DNA of 64,000 nt from JAEUIE01 sp047602475 (GTDB lineage Bacteria; Planctomycetota; Planctomycetia; Gemmatales; HRBIN36). The stretch spans positions 1,612,001 through 1,676,000 of the forward strand of contig JASGHE010000002.1 in assembly GCA_047602475.1 (NCBI GenBank). Reading direction: 5' to 3'. Below are positions 63,096 to 64,000 of this stretch, one piece after another. The stretch's first letter is position 1; each line of letters starts with the position of its first letter. The notes beneath the pieces were generated by a model, which saw only the letters and a list, made by a program, of their open reading frames with translations, had not been told where the DNA came from and made no database searches. The position numbers and the translations under genes are program-made.

Positions 63096-63527
63096 TCAGC
63101 GTTGCCATTCGGGAAGCACATAACTTCCTGCGGAAAGGATGGGCATTGGTTTGGTGTCGCTGCTGGTCGTGCGTAAGACAGGGTGCTTTTGGGTGAGGCT
63201 CTCTTCGCGCAGGGCCAAGTAGGAGAAGGGCGACAATGGATCGGGGGTATCGTTCGTGAACTTCGGCAATGGAGTAGATTCCTGTGGGACGGAGGTAGTG
63301 AAAGTTGCAACTGCTGCTTGATGCTGAGCCGTAGATTGATGCCAAGCCATTATGCCGGTGACAACAGCGAGTAGGAGCGAAGCAGCCGTTGCCATCGGCC
63401 AAGCCCACGATGGTTTAACGGAACGTCGTCCCGCTTCGAAGAGGAGTCGATCTCGATCCAGCGTCGGTGCTGCGACCTTGAGTTGTCGCAGCGTCAGGCT
63501 CAGATCATCATTCGATTCAATGCGCAT
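63096..63527 (-). CDS. Single-pass membrane protein, possible anti-sigma factor
   Basis: 143 aa from ATG 63527, overlapping the sigma gene's end by 11 bp. The N-terminus is soluble (MRIESNDDLSLTLRQLKVAAPTLDRDRLLFEAGRR). One helix (WPMATAASLLLAVVTGIMAW, about residues 43-62) is followed by a short Pro/Ser/Thr-rich outer part. There is no zf-HC2 motif, but the topology and position directly after an ECF gene fit a planctomycete anti-sigma factor. Role inferred. Confidence 0.65.
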   Translation of the reverse strand: MRIESNDDLSLTLRQLKVAAPTLDRDRLLFEAGRRSVKPSWAWPMATAASLLLAVVTGIMAWHQSTAQHQAAVATFTTSVPQESTPLPKFTNDTPDPLSPFSYLALREESLTQKHPVLRTTSSDTKPMPILSAGSYVLPEWQR

Positions 63528-64000
63528 GGACTTCTCCTAACAGAACTCGCAGTTGAGTCAGGCCCTTGGAATAGAGGCGGTGGGCGGAACTGGAGGAGGT
63601 GGACATCACCTCGGCGATCTCTTCGAAGGTCAGGCCGCCCCAGAGATGGGCGATCATCACTTCTCGTTCTTCCAAGGGCAGTTGCTGCATGGCAGTTACC
63701 GCAGCGTCGGCATCCAGGCGTTGTGCGGGGTCGTGGACAAACCAATCGGGATTCGATTGACTATGCCGGGCCTCGTGCTTGTCGCGCCTTCGTTCTGATC
63801 GGCCGGCACTGATGGCGGCGTTACGCACCACTCGGAAGAGCCAGGCGGCTGGGTTGTTTGGTAGCGGTGTCGCTGCTGAGAGTTTCAGAAACGCTTCCTG
63901 CACCACATCTTCGGGAGTGCCACACCATTGCCGGGCGAGAAGCACCAGCACACTGGCATGGCGATCAAAGCATCGTCCTAGCTCAACGGGATCGATGGCT
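63517..64000 (-). CDS. ECF-type RNA polymerase sigma factor (5' end beyond the window)
   Basis: The frame is open to the right edge, adding AIDPVELGRCFDRHASV before the first in-window methionine, so the start is not seen. Region 2 is EDVVQEAFLKLSAATPLPNNPAAWLFRVVRNAAISAGRSERRR. Region 4 is LPLEEREVMIAHLWGGLTFEEIAEVMSTSSSSAHRLYSKGLTQLRVLL. The following small membrane protein overlaps its 3' end and is probably its regulator. Different from the ECF factor at 38757 and not closely similar to it. Confidence 0.9.
   Translation of the reverse strand, partial: AIDPVELGRCFDRHASVLVLLARQWCGTPEDVVQEAFLKLSAATPLPNNPAAWLFRVVRNAAISAGRSERRRDKHEARHSQSNPDWFVHDPAQRLDADAAVTAMQQLPLEEREVMIAHLWGGLTFEEIAEVMSTSSSSAHRLYSKGLTQLRVLLGEVHAH

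Overview
The window reads as chromosomal DNA of a planctomycete, probably a Gemmataceae-like lineage. This rests on family content: a PSCyt1/DUF1549 cytochrome protein at the left edge, a DUF1559-type secreted protein, a PEP-CTERM protein, a SpoVG-zinc-ribbon fusion, a PQQ-propeller membrane protein, Tat-exported ThuA and glycosylasparaginase proteins, a FecR-type anti-sigma factor, and many membrane-anchored proteins of unknown function. No rRNA, tRNA, CRISPR array or phage structural gene was seen.

Layout. 1-2.9 kb: frameshifted PSCyt1 gene, then a degenerate kinase and a PilZ domain in broken frames. 3.0-10.6 kb (minus): an export operon (HlyD adaptor, Uma2 nuclease, ABC ATPase, three FtsX-type permeases) ending in homoserine dehydrogenase. 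10.9-19.5 kb (plus): rimO, PQQ propeller, membrane protein, prolyl oligopeptidase, ispE, spoVG-like. 19.5-21.2 kb: CbbX/SpoVK-type AAA ATPase. 21.3-25.3 kb (plus): redoxin-cytochrome-copper monooxygenase fusion, PEP-CTERM protein, sigma-54 activator. 25.2-34.8 kb: propeller protein, glycosylasparaginase, GNAT, two hypotheticals and a giant three-unit amidohydrolase. 35.0-38.7 kb: an insertion element inside a secreted-protein gene. 38.7-44.7 kb: ECF sigma and FecR anti-sigma pair, PstS, a Cys-rich protein and an OprP-like porin. 44.8-48.2 kb: thiolase, an antitoxin/PIN pair, a CoA-transferase subunit and a prepilin peptidase. 48.2-53.2 kb: truB, rbfA, and a surface-glycan or lipoprotein cluster. 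53.3-64 kb: larE, ThuA, aquaporin, fumarase, another propeller protein, DUF1559 and a second ECF sigma with a membrane partner, truncated by the right edge.

Most interesting region. Positions 35406-38546 form a complete 3141-bp IS1-family element. It has near-perfect 26-bp terminal inverted repeats starting GGTAGTGTCC, a perfect 8-bp target duplication (GAAGTGTC), and a one-frame transposase with a zinc ribbon and a DDE triad. It also carries passenger genes: a small XRE-type regulator, a PIN-domain protein with an upstream partner (toxin-antitoxin-like), and a small membrane protein. Three CTAC-N6-GTAG-like palindromes lie exactly over the predicted promoters of the regulator and the transposase, which suggests a self-repressing transposition circuit. 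Removing the element and one target copy restores a continuous 170-codon host gene, so the boundaries are well supported.

Caution. At least nine conserved genes are broken by single-base frame changes, and two more breaks are possible near 1.6-2.0 kb. This looks more like consensus-sequence indels than real decay. Frameshifted genes are annotated over their full inferred span.
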